Below, piece by piece: positions 24,210 to 35,892 of a DNA stretch of 64,000 nt (position 1 is the stretch's first letter; the number at the start of each line of letters is the position of its first letter). Origin of the DNA: Streptomyces katrae (lineage in GTDB: Bacteria; Actinomycetota; Actinomycetes; Streptomycetales; Streptomycetaceae); NCBI RefSeq assembly GCF_000717655.1, contig NZ_JNZY01000034.1, positions 26,888 through 90,887 of the forward strand, in the 5' to 3' direction. Both the position numbers and the translations under genes were made by a program. The notes beneath the pieces are model-generated. The model made no database searches, had not been told where the DNA came from, and saw nothing but the letters and a program-made list of their open reading frames with translations.

Positions 24210-27200
24210 CTACGCCAGCTTGCTGCCGACGACCTCGAAGAATTCGGCCACGGGTGCGGGCATGTGCATTTCGTGGTGCGTGGCGTGCACCTCGTGCACC
24301 TCGAAGGAACCGCCGACGTACTGGCGCCACAGGTGCGCGTACGACTTGTCCTCGAGCGCCGCGTGGAAATACAGCACGTCGCCGCGGTAGACCGGGGATT
24401 CGAAATCCATCATGCGCTTCGTGTTGTTGGCCATGACCCTCGCCATGGTGTCGAGGAAGCCCTGCCGGTTGCCCATGCGGATGTACTGGCTGAAGTCGTC
24501 CTCGAGCTCCACCCGGTAGTCCGACGACTCCTTGCCGGCGTGTACCTCCGTGAACCCGTGCCCGCCCGGCTGGGCGTCCAGGATCGCCACGAAGGCGACC
24601 TCGTGCCCGAGCCGGTCCAGCGCGTCCGCGACGGCCTGCACGATGGTGCCGCCGTAGGACCAGCCGATGAGGTTGAAGGGACCTTCCGACTGGATCTTCA
24701 GCATCTCGGCGACGTAGTCGTCGATCATCTCCTGCACGGAGCCCGCCAGCGTGTCGGCGCCGTCGGAGCCGCGGGACTGCAGGGCGTAGGCCGGCCGGTC
24801 CTGCAGGTGCGTGACGAAGCTGTAGTACGCCCAGCCCAGCCCGCCGCCGCCGTGGAAGAACCACACCGGCGCCTTGCCCGTGCCGGGGTCGCTGTTGAGG
24901 GGCAGCACGACCGCGAACGAGTCGGCGTCGTCCGCGGGGACACCGCCGGCGAGCATCAGCGCGGCCAGCTCGGCCACCGTCGGGTACTTGATGACCGTCC
25001 TGATGGGAATGTCGATGTCGAACTCGTTGCGGATGCGGACGCTGAGCCGGGTCGCCAGCAGCGAGTGCCCGCCGAGCGCGAAGAAGCCGTCGTCGATGCC
25101 GACCTTCTCCAGGCCGAGCAGCTCGCTGTAGAGGGCGCACAGCTTCTGCTCGAAGGCGTTGCGCGGCTCCCGGCTGGACACGGTGTTCGTGTCCTCCGAG
25201 GGCAGTGCCCGCCGGTCGAGCTTGCCGTTCGAGGTCAGCGGGATCTCCGAAAGCGGAATCACCACGGAGGGCACCATGTAGTCCGGGAGGCGCTCGCGCA
25301 TGTACTCGGACAGCTCGGCGATGAGCGCACCGGCCGGCTCGTCTTCGGACTCGGGCACGACGTAGCCCACGATGCGCTTGTCGTCCTCGTGGTTCTCGCG
25401 CACCACGATCACCGCCTGCGCCACATCCGGATGCCCGGCCAGCACGTTCTCGATCTCGCCCAGCTCGATCCGGAAACCACGGATCTTCACCTGGGTGTCC
25501 GCCCGCCCGACGTACTCCAGCTGGCCGTTGCGGCTCCAGCGGACCAGGTCGCCGGAGCGGTACATCCGCTCGCCCGGCACGCCGAAGGGGCACGCGACGA
25601 ACCGTCCCGCGGTCAGGTCCGGCCGGCCGTGGTACCCGCGGGCCAGGCCGTAGCCGGCCACGTACAGCTCGCCGGTCACGCCGGTGGGCGCCGGCAGGAG
25701 GTTCGAGTCCAGGACGTAGGCGCGCAGGCCCGGGATGGCCGGGCCGATCACGCTGGCGCGGAAGCGGGCGGCGGAGTTCTCGTCCAGGTCGATGCGGGTG
25801 ACGTGCACGGTCGTCTCGGTGATGCCGTACATGTTCACCAGCACCGGCGCGTCGTCGGCGTGGCGCTGGTACCAGTCCGCAAGGCGGTTCAGGTCGAGGG
25901 CCTCGCCGCCGAACACCACGTACCGCAGTGCCAGGTCCTGGCCGGGGGCATCAGCGTCGGCCTGCACCAGCTGGTAGAAGGCCGAGGGCGTCTGGTTGAG
26001 GACGGTGACCCGCTCGCGGGCGAGCAGCCGGAGGAAGTCCCCCGGGGAGCGGGAGACGTCGTAGGGGACCACGACCAGGCGTCCGCCGTGCAGCAGCGGC
26101 CCCCACAGCTCCCACACCGAGAAGTCGAAGGCGTAGGAGTGGAAGAGGGTCCACACGTCGTCCGCGCCGAAGGCGAAGTCCTCGGCGGCGCTGAAGAGCC
26201 CGACCACGTTGCTGTGCGGGATCAGCACGCCCTTGGGGCGGCCGGTCGACCCGGAGGTGTAGATCACGTACGCCGGGTGCTCGGGGCGCAGGGCCGTGCG
26301 GCGCTCGGCGTCGGTCAGGTCGGCGGCCGACTCCTCGGCGAAGGCACCGGCCCGGTCCAGGTGGATCAGCGGGAGGTCCTGGTCCAGCCCCTGCGCGGCG
26401 GCGTTCGAGCTGGTGGTGACCAGCAGGACCGGCTGGGCGTCCTGGACCATGTACGCGATGCGGTCGGCCGGGGAGTCGGGGTCGATCGGCAGATAGGCGC
26501 CGCCCGCCTTGAGCACCGCGAGCAGCGCGACGACCAGCTCGGCCGAGCGCTCCAGGCAGACCCCGACCAGGGACTCGGGGCCGACACCCTGGGCCACGAG
26601 GTGCCGCGCGAGCCGGTTGGCCCGGGCGTTGACCTCGCCGTACGTGAGCGCGTCACCCTCGTGGGACACCGCGACCACGTCCGCCCGCTGCGCGGCCTGG
26701 CGCTCGAACAGCTCGACCAGCGTGACGTCGGGAATGACGTTGCCGGCGGGGTTCACGTCCCGCACCAGCCGCTCGCGCTCCGCCCCGCTCAGGACGTCGA
26801 CGTCCCCGATGCGCACGCTCGGATCGGCGGCCAGCTGCTCCAGCACCCGGACGAGCCGGGCGGCGATGACCTCGGCCGACTCGCGGTCGAACAGCTGGGT
26901 CGCGTACTGGAGGTCGCCCTGGAGCGCGCCCGACTCGTCCGCGGTCAGGCTGAAGAACAGGTCGACCATGGCGGTCGACGGGATGGCCTGCTCGAACTTC
27001 ACGTCGAGCCCGGGGATCCCGAGGTCGGGCTTCTGGTAGCTCTGCCAGGCGAACATCACCTGGAACAGCGGCTGGTAGGAGGCGGAGCGCTCGGGGTTGA
27101 TGGCCTCGACGAGCAGGTCGAACGGGACGTCCTGGTACTCGTAGGCGGTCAGCGCCTTGTCGCGCACCTGGGCGAGCAGCTCGGTGAACGCCGGGTTGCC

Positions 27201-28106
27201 GGAGAGGTCGGCCCGCAGCACCTGGGTGTTGACGAAGAAGCCGATCAGATCGGCCAGCGCCTCGTCGGTCCGGCCGGCGATCGGGGAGCCGATCGTCAGG
27301 TCGTCACCGCCGCCGAGCTTGCGCAGCAGTACCGCCAGCGCGCCCTGCAGGACCATCGACATGGACGCGCCGCGCTCGTCGGCCAGCTTCTGCAGGCCGG
27401 CCGCCACCTCCGCCGGCACGGAGAGGGCGATCGTCTCGCCGTGCGAGTTCGCCTCCGCGGGCCGCGGGCGGTCCGTCGGCAGGCTCAGCGGCTGCGGCAC
27501 ACCGTCGAGCTGCTTGCGCCAGTACTCGACCTGCTGCGCGGCGAGGCTTTCGGGGTCGGACACCTCGCCGAGCACCTCGCGCTGCCACTGCGCGTACTCC
27601 TTGTACTGCACGGGCAGCGGCTCCCACTGCGGCGCCTGGCCGTCCTGGCGGGCGGCGTAGGCGGCGATCAGGTCCCGCATCATCGGCGCGCTCGAGCTGC
27701 CGTCCGAGGCGATGTGGTGGACGACCATGACCAGGACGTGCTCCTGGGGGGAGCAGCGCAGCAGGTGCGCCCGGAAGGGGAGTTCGCCCTCCAGGTCGAA
27801 CCCGTGCGAGACGGCCTCGCCGATGGCGCGGGACATGTCCTCGGACGCCACCTCGGCCATCTGCACCTGCGGCGACGCCTCCGCCGGCGTCAGGATCCGC
27901 GAGTAGGGTTCGCCGTCGTCGTCCGTCGCGTACGTGGTGCGCAGGATCTCGTGCCGGTCGACCACGTCGCGGATCGCCGCGACGAGGGCGTCCTGGTCGA
28001 GGGATCCGGTCAGCCGGAACGCCGCCGAGATGTTGTAGGTCGCCGCCCCCCGCTCCAGCTGGTGCAGCAGCCACATACGACGTTGTGCGAATGACAGCGG
28101 AATCAT
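24210..28106 (-). CDS. NRPS, C-A-T-TE, predicted threonine module
   Basis: 1298-aa module: C (HHIASDG, about 1-440), A ([12 protein letters not shown], about 460-970), T ([11 protein letters not shown], about 1020-1085), TE (GWSYGG, about 1105-1298). The pocket residues read DFWNVGMVHK, the canonical threonine code; a beta-hydroxy amino acid of similar size is also possible. The TE should release the chain by macrolactonisation. Its ATG lies 12 bp after the stop of the bimodular NRPS, and both C-termini and N-termini carry plausible docking segments, so it is the natural end of the assembly line. Its TE closely resembles that of the gene at 17507. Confidence 0.94.
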   Translation of the reverse strand: MIPLSFAQRRMWLLHQLERGAATYNISAAFRLTGSLDQDALVAAIRDVVDRHEILRTTYATDDDGEPYSRILTPAEASPQVQMAEVASEDMSRAIGEAVSHGFDLEGELPFRAHLLRCSPQEHVLVMVVHHIASDGSSSAPMMRDLIAAYAARQDGQAPQWEPLPVQYKEYAQWQREVLGEVSDPESLAAQQVEYWRKQLDGVPQPLSLPTDRPRPAEANSHGETIALSVPAEVAAGLQKLADERGASMSMVLQGALAVLLRKLGGGDDLTIGSPIAGRTDEALADLIGFFVNTQVLRADLSGNPAFTELLAQVRDKALTAYEYQDVPFDLLVEAINPERSASYQPLFQVMFAWQSYQKPDLGIPGLDVKFEQAIPSTAMVDLFFSLTADESGALQGDLQYATQLFDRESAEVIAARLVRVLEQLAADPSVRIGDVDVLSGAERERLVRDVNPAGNVIPDVTLVELFERQAAQRADVVAVSHEGDALTYGEVNARANRLARHLVAQGVGPESLVGVCLERSAELVVALLAVLKAGGAYLPIDPDSPADRIAYMVQDAQPVLLVTTSSNAAAQGLDQDLPLIHLDRAGAFAEESAADLTDAERRTALRPEHPAYVIYTSGSTGRPKGVLIPHSNVVGLFSAAEDFAFGADDVWTLFHSYAFDFSVWELWGPLLHGGRLVVVPYDVSRSPGDFLRLLARERVTVLNQTPSAFYQLVQADADAPGQDLALRYVVFGGEALDLNRLADWYQRHADDAPVLVNMYGITETTVHVTRIDLDENSAARFRASVIGPAIPGLRAYVLDSNLLPAPTGVTGELYVAGYGLARGYHGRPDLTAGRFVACPFGVPGERMYRSGDLVRWSRNGQLEYVGRADTQVKIRGFRIELGEIENVLAGHPDVAQAVIVVRENHEDDKRIVGYVVPESEDEPAGALIAELSEYMRERLPDYMVPSVVIPLSEIPLTSNGKLDRRALPSEDTNTVSSREPRNAFEQKLCALYSELLGLEKVGIDDGFFALGGHSLLATRLSVRIRNEFDIDIPIRTVIKYPTVAELAALMLAGGVPADDADSFAVVLPLNSDPGTGKAPVWFFHGGGGLGWAYYSFVTHLQDRPAYALQSRGSDGADTLAGSVQEMIDDYVAEMLKIQSEGPFNLIGWSYGGTIVQAVADALDRLGHEVAFVAILDAQPGGHGFTEVHAGKESSDYRVELEDDFSQYIRMGNRQGFLDTMARVMANNTKRMMDFESPVYRGDVLYFHAALEDKSYAHLWRQYVGGSFEVHEVHATHHEMHMPAPVAEFFEVVGSKLA

Positions 28107-28118
28107 TACTTCACATCC

Positions 28119-31100
28119 TTACTTGGCGATCATCTGGCGCAGGCTGGGGCGACGGGGAGCGGCCGACTCCTGCGACCAGGCGGCGAGCGCGGCCACCGTC
28201 GGCAGGTCGAAGATCTTCCGGATCGGTATCTCGATCCCCATCTCGGCGCGTGCCCGGCTGATCAGGCGAGTGGCGAGCAGCGAGTGCCCGCCGAGCTCGA
28301 AGAAGCCGTCGTCGATGCCGATCCGCTCCACGCCAAGCACCTCGGCGAACAGCTTGGCCAGAGTCTCCTCGCGCGGGGTTCGAGGCGCCCTGTAGGAGGC
28401 GCCGTTGTACTCCGGCTCCGGCAGCGCGGCGCGGTCCAGCTTTCCGTTCGGGGCGAGCGGCAGCCGGTCGAGGAACATGAAGGCGGCCGGCACCATGAAG
28501 TCCGGCAGCCGCTCCGAGACGAAGCCGTGCAGCTCCTTCCTCGACGGGCCGGAGCCTTCGCCGGCCTTCGTGTCCTCGCCGGTGACGACTGGCACGACGT
28601 ACGCGACCAGCTGCTTGCTTGAGCTGCCGGCGCGCCCCTCGCAGGCGATGACGACGGCCTGCGCGACCCCGGGGTGCGCCGTGACCGCGGCCTCGACCTC
28701 GCCGGGCTCGACGCGGAAGCCGCGCACCTTGACCTGCGCGTCTCCGCGGCCCGCGTACTCCAGGGCGCCGTCGGCGTTCCAGCGGGCCAGGTCGCCGGTG
28801 CGGTACATGCGCGCGCCGGACGGGCCGAACGGGTCGGCGACGAAGCGCTCGGCGGTCAGGTCGGGACGGCCGTGGTAACCGCGGCCCACGCTGCCGCCGA
28901 CGTACAGCTCGCCGACCGCGCCGGGCGGCAGCGGGGTCAGGCCGGGGCCGAGGACGTAGGCCCGCATGTTGCCGAGCGGGGTGCCGACGGGAGTGCTGCC
29001 CGTCCCTGCCTGCATGTCGCCGTCGACGGTGAAGGTGGTGGCGTAGAACGACTCGCTCTGCCCGTAGGCGTTGACGACCCGTACGCCGGGGAAGGCCTTC
29101 CGCGTCTTCTCGACGAGCGAGGAGGGCAGGGCCTCGCCGGCGAAGACGACCGTCTCCACGCTGGTGCGGCCGGAGATCTCGTCGACGAGTTCGGCGAAGG
29201 CGGACGGCACGGTGGAGATGACGCTGCCGCTCCAGCCCTCCCGCTCGCCCAGGACCAGGACGTCGCGGACCACTTCGACGACGCCGCCGCAGGCGAGGGT
29301 CGTGAAGATCTCGAACGCCGAGACGTCGAAGTTGACCGAGGTGCCCGCGAGGAGCCGCTTGCCCGGCTCCATGCCCACGCGGGAGGCCAGCCGCAGCACA
29401 CCGTTGACCACGCCCGCGTGGGTGATGGCGACGCCCTTGGGCTTGCCCGTGGAGCCGGAGGTGTACATGACGTACGCCAGCTGGTCCGCGTGGAGCGGCA
29501 GACCGAGGCCGGTGCCGTCTGCGGACAGGTCGAGCCTGTCGAGGAACACGTCCGGGGCGTCGTGCTCCGGCAGCACCCCGACCGTCGTGGAGTCCGTCAG
29601 GACCAGGCGCGGCCGGGCCTCCCCGAGGATGGCCTCGAGGCGGTGGCTGGGGTACTTGGGGTCGACCGGCAGGTACGCGCCGCCCGCCTTCAGGACCGCG
29701 AGCAGCGCGACCACCAGGTCGGCCGACCGCGGCAGCGACACCGCGACCACCGACTCCGGGCCCACCCCGCGTCCGGCCAGTTCGCGCGCCAGGCGGTTGG
29801 CCCGGGCGTCCAGCTCGCGGTACGTGAGCGACTCGCCCTCGGCGACCACGGCGACCTCGTCCGGGGTCCGCGCCGCCTGTGCCTCGACGAGCTCGCCGAC
29901 CGTGACGTCCGGAGTGGGGACGGCCGTGTCGTTGAACCCGGTGAGCAGCCGGTCGCGTTCGGCCGGATCCAGGATGTCGACCTCCGCGACCTTCAGGTCG
30001 GGGCGGGCCGCCAGCTGACGCAGGATCCGCACGAGGCGGGCCGCGAGCACCTCCACGGCGTCCTGCTCGAAGACGCCCTGCGTGTACTGGAGGATGAAGT
30101 GGAGGTGCGGGTCGACCGCCGCCATCAGGGTGAGCGGGTAGTTGGTGCCCGTGGCCGCGCGCAGGCCCGTGAAGGCGATCCCGTCCGCGGCGTCGGAGGC
30201 GGCGCCGATGGCCTCCTCGTCGACCGGGTACGACTCGAAGACGACCAGCGTGTCGAAGAGGGACTTCAGGCCGACGGACTGCTGGATCTCCGTGAGCCCG
30301 TGGTAGTGGTGGTCCAGGAGACGGGCCTGCCGGCCCTGCAGCCGGGTGAGGACCTCGGCGAGGGTGTCGCCGGGCCCGTACTCGACGCGTACGGGAAGGG
30401 TGTTGATGAACATCCCGACGATCGAGTCGACGTCCGTCACCTCGGGCGGGCGCCCGGAGACGGTGGCGCCGAGCACCACGTCCTGGCGGCCGGTGAGCTG
30501 GCCGAGCAGCAGCGCCCAGGCACCCTGGACCAGGGTGTTGACGGTGACGCCCAGCTCGGTGGCGCGCCGGCCCAGGGCGCGGGCCTCGTCCTCGGGGAGC
30601 GTGATGTCGACCTGGCCGACACCCTCGCCCTTGCCTTCGGACCCGGGGGCGAGCAGGGTCGGCTCCTCGACGCCTTCCAGCTCGGCCGCCCACACCCGGG
30701 CGGTCTCCTCCTGGTCCTGGCGGGCGCGCCAGGACAGGAACTCGCCGAAGTCCCGGGTCGCGGGCAGCCCGGACGGGTCGCCGTGGGACGCGTAGAGCAG
30801 CAGCAGGTCCTGCATGAGCAGGGGCATGGACCAGCCGTCGATGAGCACGTGGTGGGCGGTCATCACGAGCTCGGCGCGGCCGTGCTCGAGGACGGCGAGC
30901 GCCACGCGGATGAGCGGCGGGGTGGCCACGTCGAAGTGGGCGCCGCGGTCCTCGGCGAGGAACGCCTCGAACTGCTCGGTCCGCTCGGCCTCGTCGAGGG
31001 CGGTCAGGTCGAGGTGCTGCCACGGCAGCGACACCGTCTCCGGCACGACCTGCACCACGTCGCCGTCCGCCCGGTTGACGAACGCCGCGCGGAGGCTGGG

Positions 31101-34100
31101 GTGTCGCGCCAGCAGGGCCTGCGCGGCCCGGTGCATCCGCTCCGGGTCGACGTCGCCGGACAGGTGGAACACCAGCTGCATGTGGTAGGCGTCGAACTCG
31201 GCGCCGGCCAGCATCGTGTGGAAGAGCATCCCGGACTGCACCGGGGTCGTCGGCCAGATCCGGCACAGCTTGCCGAACTGCGCCTCCCAGGTGTCGATCT
31301 CCTGCTGGCCCACCTCGACCAGGGGCGCGTCGCTCGGGGTCAGGCCGCCGGCCTCGGGGGTCGCGGCGTGCCGCGCCAGGGCGGTCAGCGCCTCGACCCA
31401 CAGGCCGGCCAGCTCGGTGACCTCGTCGCGGGTGAGCACGCCGGTCGGGAAGCCGAAGTAGGCGGTCAGCTCGTCGCCTGCGGCCACGGCGTTGATCTCC
31501 AGCGCCGACAGCACCGGCATGTCCGCGTCGGGCGCGGCGATCAGGTCCCGGTGCGTGGTGTCCGGCGCCCAGCCGAGGCCCCGCAGCTCCTCGGGGATGT
31601 CCGCGCTGGATGCCCGGCCGAGGTAGTTGAAGCCGATCCGCGGCTCCCGCCGGCCCGCGAGCGCGGCGGCGGTCTCCGTGTTGAGGTGGCGCAGCAGGCC
31701 GTAGCCCACGCCGTTGTCCGGCACGGCGCGCAGCTGTTCCTTGACGGCCTTGACCGCCCGGCCGGCGGCGGGGCCGCCGGCGAACGCGTCCGCGACGTCG
31801 ATGCCCGCCAGGTCCAGCTTCACCGGGTACATCGCGGTGAACCAGCCGATCGTGCCGGACAGGTCGGCGCCGGGCACGAGGTGGTCCTCGCGGCCGTGGC
31901 CTTCGAGCCGGACCAGCGTCGAGGCCCCGGACACGCCGCGCGTCCGGCGCCACTGCGCGAGCGCCAGCGCCAGGCCGGTCAGCAGCCCGTCGTCGACGCC
32001 GCCGCGGAACACCGCGGGCACCGTGTCGAGCAGGGTCGCGGTGACGTCGGCCGGCACCTGGATGCGTACCGTGTCCACGGTGGCCGTGACATCGCGCGCC
32101 GGGTCCACGTCCCGGGCGCCGAGCACGGGCTCGTCGCCGCTGAGCATCTCCTGCCACACGGGCAGTTCCGCCACCCGCTCCGGGGTGGCCGCCTCGTCGG
32201 CCAGGGCGTGCATCCACCGGCGCAGCGAGGTGCTCTCCGGGGCCGCTTCCGGGGCGAGGCCCTCGCGGACCCGCTTCCACGCGGCGGCCAGGTCCGGCAC
32301 CAGGATGCGCCAGGACACGCCGTCGACGACCAGGTGGTGCAGCACGATCAGCAGGCGGTCCGCCTCGTCGGCGGAGGTGAGCCACACGAACTGGGCCATG
32401 ACGCCCGCGTCCGGGTCGAGCCGGTCCGCGGCCGCGTCCAGCTCGGCCTGCACGTCGGTGCCGGCGTAGCGGACCTCGTGCACCAGCGCGCCGGCGTCCA
32501 CGCTGCCGACGGGCTCCATGCGCAGGCCCGGCTCCGCCCGGTCGAGGCGGGAGCGCAGCACGTCGTGCCGGTCCAGCACGGCCTGGAGCGTGGCGAGGAG
32601 ACCCGTACGGTCGATGTCCTCGGGCAGGGTGAGCAGCGCGGACATGCAGAACCGGCCGGTTCCGCCGCCGAGGCCCAGCACGTGCGCGCCCGTCGGGGGC
32701 AGCGGGGCCCAGCCCACGCCGCCGCCCGGCAGCTCGGCCAGGACGACCCGCTCCTCTTCCTTCCGGCCCTCGACCAGTTCCGCGAGGCGGGCGACCGTGC
32801 GCTGCTCGAAGATCTCCCGGGTGCTGACCACGACGCCGCGCGTCTTGGCGCGCGCCACGACCTGGATCGAGCGGATGCTGTCGCCGCCGCTGGTGAAGAA
32901 GTCGTCGTCGATGCCGACCTGCTCGGTGCCGAGCACGTCCGCGTACACCTCGGCCAGGACCCGCTCGGCCTCGCTCCGCGGGGCCCGGTACTCGGTGCGG
33001 GCGAACTCCGGCTCGGGCAGGGCGGCCCGGTCCAGCTTTCCGTTCGCGTTCAGGGGCAGCCGGTCCAGCACCATGATCAGCGCGGGCACCATGTAGTCCG
33101 GCAGCCTCTTGGCCACGAACCGCTGCAGGTCCGCGGAGGAGAGAGCGGCGTCCGGGGCGGCTTCGCCGTCGGCGGCGCCCGCCGGAGCCACATAGCCGAC
33201 CAGCCGCGCGGTGCCGGTGTGGTCCTCGCGGACGGTGACCACGGCCTGGCCGACCGCGGGGTGCCGGCCGAGGGCCGCCTCGATCTCGGTCGGCTCGACA
33301 CGGATGCCGTTGACCTTCACCTGGTTGTCGGCGCGGCCCGCGTACTTCAGCCTGCCGTTCTCGTCCCACTGGGCCAGGTCACCGGTGCGGTACATGCGCG
33401 CGCCGGCGGGACCGAAGGGGGACGCGACGAACCGCTCCGCGGTGATGGCGCCGTTGCCGTGGTAGCCGCGGGCGATCAGACCGCCGACGTACAGTTCGCC
33501 GATCACACCGGGCGCGACCGGGGTGAGCTCCGGCCCGAGCACATAGGTGTGCATGTTGGCCAGGGGCACACCGACCGGTACCGCACCGGTCTCGTCCGAC
33601 TCCTGCGGGAGCGTGTGCGTGGCGGCGTAGAAGCTTTCCGTCTGGCCGTAGGCGTTGACGACTCGGACGTCGGGCAGGGCGCGGCGCACCTTGCGGACCA
33701 GGTCGGCCGAGAGGGCCTCGCCGGCGAAGACGACGGTTTTCACGTCGAGTTCGAGGCTGCCGGGGGCGTCGGTGATCTGGTCGAGCAGCGCGGAGAACAC
33801 CGCGGGCACGGCGCTGATGGTGGTGCCCGACCAGCTGCCGCGCTCGCCGAGTTCGAGTACGTCGCGGACGACCTCGACGCTCGCACCGGCGGTCAGCGCG
33901 GTGAAGATCTCGAACACGGAGACGTCGAAGTTCACCGAGGTCGCGGCGAGCATCCGGGAGCCCGCCTCGACCTGCACGGTCCGGCGCAGGTCCTGCACAC
34001 CGTTGACCACGCTGCCGTGGGTGATGGCGACGCCCTTGGGCGTGCCGGTCGACCCGGACGTGAACATCACGTAGGCCAGGTTGTCCGGCCCGATCCGGAC

Positions 34101-35882
34101 GTCCGGGGCCTCCACGGCCCGGCCCTCGAGGCTCAGGTCGTTGAGGTGGAGCACCGGCTGGCGGCACTTGGCCACGGCCGGCGCCGTCTGGTAGTCGGTC
34201 AGCACCAGGGCGGGGTCGGCCGTGTCGAGCAGCAGGTCGATCCGCGCGGCCGGGTAGTTGGGGTCGATCGGCAGGTAGGCGCCGCCGGCCTTGAGCACGG
34301 CGAGGAGCGCGACCACGAGTTCCGCGGTCCGCGGCAGTGCCACGGCGACCAGGACGTCCGGCCCGACCCCGCGGTCCCGCAGGACCGCGGCCAGCCGGTT
34401 GGCGCGGGCGTCGAGGTCCCGGTACGACAGCGTGGTCGCTGCGGACACCACCGCGGTCGCGTCCGGCGTCTGCGCCGCCTGGGCGGCGACGAGCTCGGGC
34501 ACCGTGGTGCCGCGCACCGCTGCCGTCGTCTCGTTCAGCTTGGTCAGCCAGTTGCGTTCGGCGTCGGTGAGCACGTCGACCCCGCCGAGCCGCGTCCCCG
34601 GGTCGGCGACCACCTGGCGCAGCACGCGCACGTAGCGGTCGACGAGGCTCTGGGCCGTGGCGTGGTCGAACAGCTCGGTCGCGTACTCCAGGCGCCCGTA
34701 GGCGCCCCCGGCCGGGGCCGGGACGATGTTGAAGAACAGTTCGAACTTGGCGGTGCCGGTGCCCGCCGGGACGGGGGTGATGCGCAGTCCCGGCATCTCG
34801 ATCTGCGACCACTCGAACTGCCAGGCCAGCATGACCTGGAACAGCGGCTGGTAGGCGGTGGTGCGGTCCGGGCTCAGCAGCTCGACCAGGCGCTCGAACG
34901 GCACGTCCTGGTTGTCGTACGCGGCGAGGGCCCGGTCGCGGACCTGGTCCAGCAGGTCGCCGAACGAGGGGTTGTGTGACAGGTCGACGCGCAGCACCCA
35001 GGTGTTGGCGAAGAAGCCGATCAGGTCGTCGAGCTGTTCGTCGGCGCGCCCCTCGATCGGGCTGCCGATGGTCAGGTCGTTGCCGGCGCCGAGGTGGTGC
35101 AGGAGCACCGCGAGCACGGTCTGGGCGACCATGGGCGCGGTGGCGCCGTGCGCCCCGGCGAGCTTCGCGACTCCGGCGAGGAGCTCCGGTTCCAGCTCGA
35201 AGTCGACGTGGCCGCCGCGGTGGTCGGCCGCCGTCGGCCGCGGCCGGTCCAGCGGGAGCTGGACCGGCTGCGGGACCCCGGCCAGTTCGGTGCGCCAGTA
35301 GTCCAGCTGCGCCGCGGCGACGCTGTCCGGGTCCTCCTCGTCACCGAGGACCTCGCGCTGCCACAGCGTGTAGTCCTTGTACTGGATCGGAAGAGGAGTC
35401 CACTGCGGCGCACCGCCCTGCCGGCGGGCGGAGTACGCCGACAGCAGGTCCCGCATGAAGGGCGCCATCGACGCCCCGTCCGCGGCGATGTGGTGGATCA
35501 CGAAGACCACCACGTGCTCCTGCGGGGAGATCCGCAGCACGGTCGTCCGCAGCGGGAGTTCCGTGTCGAGGTCGAAGCCTTCGCACGCGGCCTCGGCGGC
35601 CGCCGCCTCCACCGCGTCCGCGGCCACGTCGGCCACCCGGAACTGGAGGGGGGCCTCCTGCGCGGGCACGATCCGCTGCTCCGGGGTGCCGTCGGCGTTC
35701 TCGGCGATCAGGGTGCGCAGACTCTCGTGCCGGGTGACGACGTCCGTCACCGCCGCGGCCAGGGCCGCCGTGTCCAGCGGCCCGTCCAGGCGCAGCACGA
35801 ACGGGATGTTGTAGGTCGCGGACGGGCCTTCCAGACGGTGGAGGAACCACAGCCGACGCTGTGCGAAGGACAACGGGATCAT
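28119..35882 (-). CDS. NRPS, C-A-T-E-C-A-T, two predicted piperazate modules
   Basis: 2587-aa bimodular NRPS. Order: C (HHIAADG), A, T of the E-associated type (GGDSIRSIQ), E ([19 protein letters not shown]), C (HHVLIDGWS), A, T ([10 protein letters not shown]). Both A domains read DVFSVAAYAK (FDVSVFE or [20 protein letters not shown](T/S)ESFYA), which matches codes I recall for piperazate. The first residue should be epimerised to D. The C-terminus ends in [11 protein letters not shown], a short RPxLRxM tail shared with the next NRPS upstream and absent from the TE-containing subunits; I infer a docking motif. The gene is 10 bp from its upstream partner and 12 bp from the downstream one. It has exactly the same length as the neighbouring bimodular NRPS. 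Confidence 0.95.
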   Translation of the reverse strand: MIPLSFAQRRLWFLHRLEGPSATYNIPFVLRLDGPLDTAALAAAVTDVVTRHESLRTLIAENADGTPEQRIVPAQEAPLQFRVADVAADAVEAAAAEAACEGFDLDTELPLRTTVLRISPQEHVVVFVIHHIAADGASMAPFMRDLLSAYSARRQGGAPQWTPLPIQYKDYTLWQREVLGDEEDPDSVAAAQLDYWRTELAGVPQPVQLPLDRPRPTAADHRGGHVDFELEPELLAGVAKLAGAHGATAPMVAQTVLAVLLHHLGAGNDLTIGSPIEGRADEQLDDLIGFFANTWVLRVDLSHNPSFGDLLDQVRDRALAAYDNQDVPFERLVELLSPDRTTAYQPLFQVMLAWQFEWSQIEMPGLRITPVPAGTGTAKFELFFNIVPAPAGGAYGRLEYATELFDHATAQSLVDRYVRVLRQVVADPGTRLGGVDVLTDAERNWLTKLNETTAAVRGTTVPELVAAQAAQTPDATAVVSAATTLSYRDLDARANRLAAVLRDRGVGPDVLVAVALPRTAELVVALLAVLKAGGAYLPIDPNYPAARIDLLLDTADPALVLTDYQTAPAVAKCRQPVLHLNDLSLEGRAVEAPDVRIGPDNLAYVMFTSGSTGTPKGVAITHGSVVNGVQDLRRTVQVEAGSRMLAATSVNFDVSVFEIFTALTAGASVEVVRDVLELGERGSWSGTTISAVPAVFSALLDQITDAPGSLELDVKTVVFAGEALSADLVRKVRRALPDVRVVNAYGQTESFYAATHTLPQESDETGAVPVGVPLANMHTYVLGPELTPVAPGVIGELYVGGLIARGYHGNGAITAERFVASPFGPAGARMYRTGDLAQWDENGRLKYAGRADNQVKVNGIRVEPTEIEAALGRHPAVGQAVVTVREDHTGTARLVGYVAPAGAADGEAAPDAALSSADLQRFVAKRLPDYMVPALIMVLDRLPLNANGKLDRAALPEPEFARTEYRAPRSEAERVLAEVYADVLGTEQVGIDDDFFTSGGDSIRSIQVVARAKTRGVVVSTREIFEQRTVARLAELVEGRKEEERVVLAELPGGGVGWAPLPPTGAHVLGLGGGTGRFCMSALLTLPEDIDRTGLLATLQAVLDRHDVLRSRLDRAEPGLRMEPVGSVDAGALVHEVRYAGTDVQAELDAAADRLDPDAGVMAQFVWLTSADEADRLLIVLHHLVVDGVSWRILVPDLAAAWKRVREGLAPEAAPESTSLRRWMHALADEAATPERVAELPVWQEMLSGDEPVLGARDVDPARDVTATVDTVRIQVPADVTATLLDTVPAVFRGGVDDGLLTGLALALAQWRRTRGVSGASTLVRLEGHGREDHLVPGADLSGTIGWFTAMYPVKLDLAGIDVADAFAGGPAAGRAVKAVKEQLRAVPDNGVGYGLLRHLNTETAAALAGRREPRIGFNYLGRASSADIPEELRGLGWAPDTTHRDLIAAPDADMPVLSALEINAVAAGDELTAYFGFPTGVLTRDEVTELAGLWVEALTALARHAATPEAGGLTPSDAPLVEVGQQEIDTWEAQFGKLCRIWPTTPVQSGMLFHTMLAGAEFDAYHMQLVFHLSGDVDPERMHRAAQALLARHPSLRAAFVNRADGDVVQVVPETVSLPWQHLDLTALDEAERTEQFEAFLAEDRGAHFDVATPPLIRVALAVLEHGRAELVMTAHHVLIDGWSMPLLMQDLLLLYASHGDPSGLPATRDFGEFLSWRARQDQEETARVWAAELEGVEEPTLLAPGSEGKGEGVGQVDITLPEDEARALGRRATELGVTVNTLVQGAWALLLGQLTGRQDVVLGATVSGRPPEVTDVDSIVGMFINTLPVRVEYGPGDTLAEVLTRLQGRQARLLDHHYHGLTEIQQSVGLKSLFDTLVVFESYPVDEEAIGAASDAADGIAFTGLRAATGTNYPLTLMAAVDPHLHFILQYTQGVFEQDAVEVLAARLVRILRQLAARPDLKVAEVDILDPAERDRLLTGFNDTAVPTPDVTVGELVEAQAARTPDEVAVVAEGESLTYRELDARANRLARELAGRGVGPESVVAVSLPRSADLVVALLAVLKAGGAYLPVDPKYPSHRLEAILGEARPRLVLTDSTTVGVLPEHDAPDVFLDRLDLSADGTGLGLPLHADQLAYVMYTSGSTGKPKGVAITHAGVVNGVLRLASRVGMEPGKRLLAGTSVNFDVSAFEIFTTLACGGVVEVVRDVLVLGEREGWSGSVISTVPSAFAELVDEISGRTSVETVVFAGEALPSSLVEKTRKAFPGVRVVNAYGQSESFYATTFTVDGDMQAGTGSTPVGTPLGNMRAYVLGPGLTPLPPGAVGELYVGGSVGRGYHGRPDLTAERFVADPFGPSGARMYRTGDLARWNADGALEYAGRGDAQVKVRGFRVEPGEVEAAVTAHPGVAQAVVIACEGRAGSSSKQLVAYVVPVVTGEDTKAGEGSGPSRKELHGFVSERLPDFMVPAAFMFLDRLPLAPNGKLDRAALPEPEYNGASYRAPRTPREETLAKLFAEVLGVERIGIDDGFFELGGHSLLATRLISRARAEMGIEIPIRKIFDLPTVAALAAWSQESAAPRRPSLRQMIAK

Positions 35883-35892
35883 CGACGTACTC

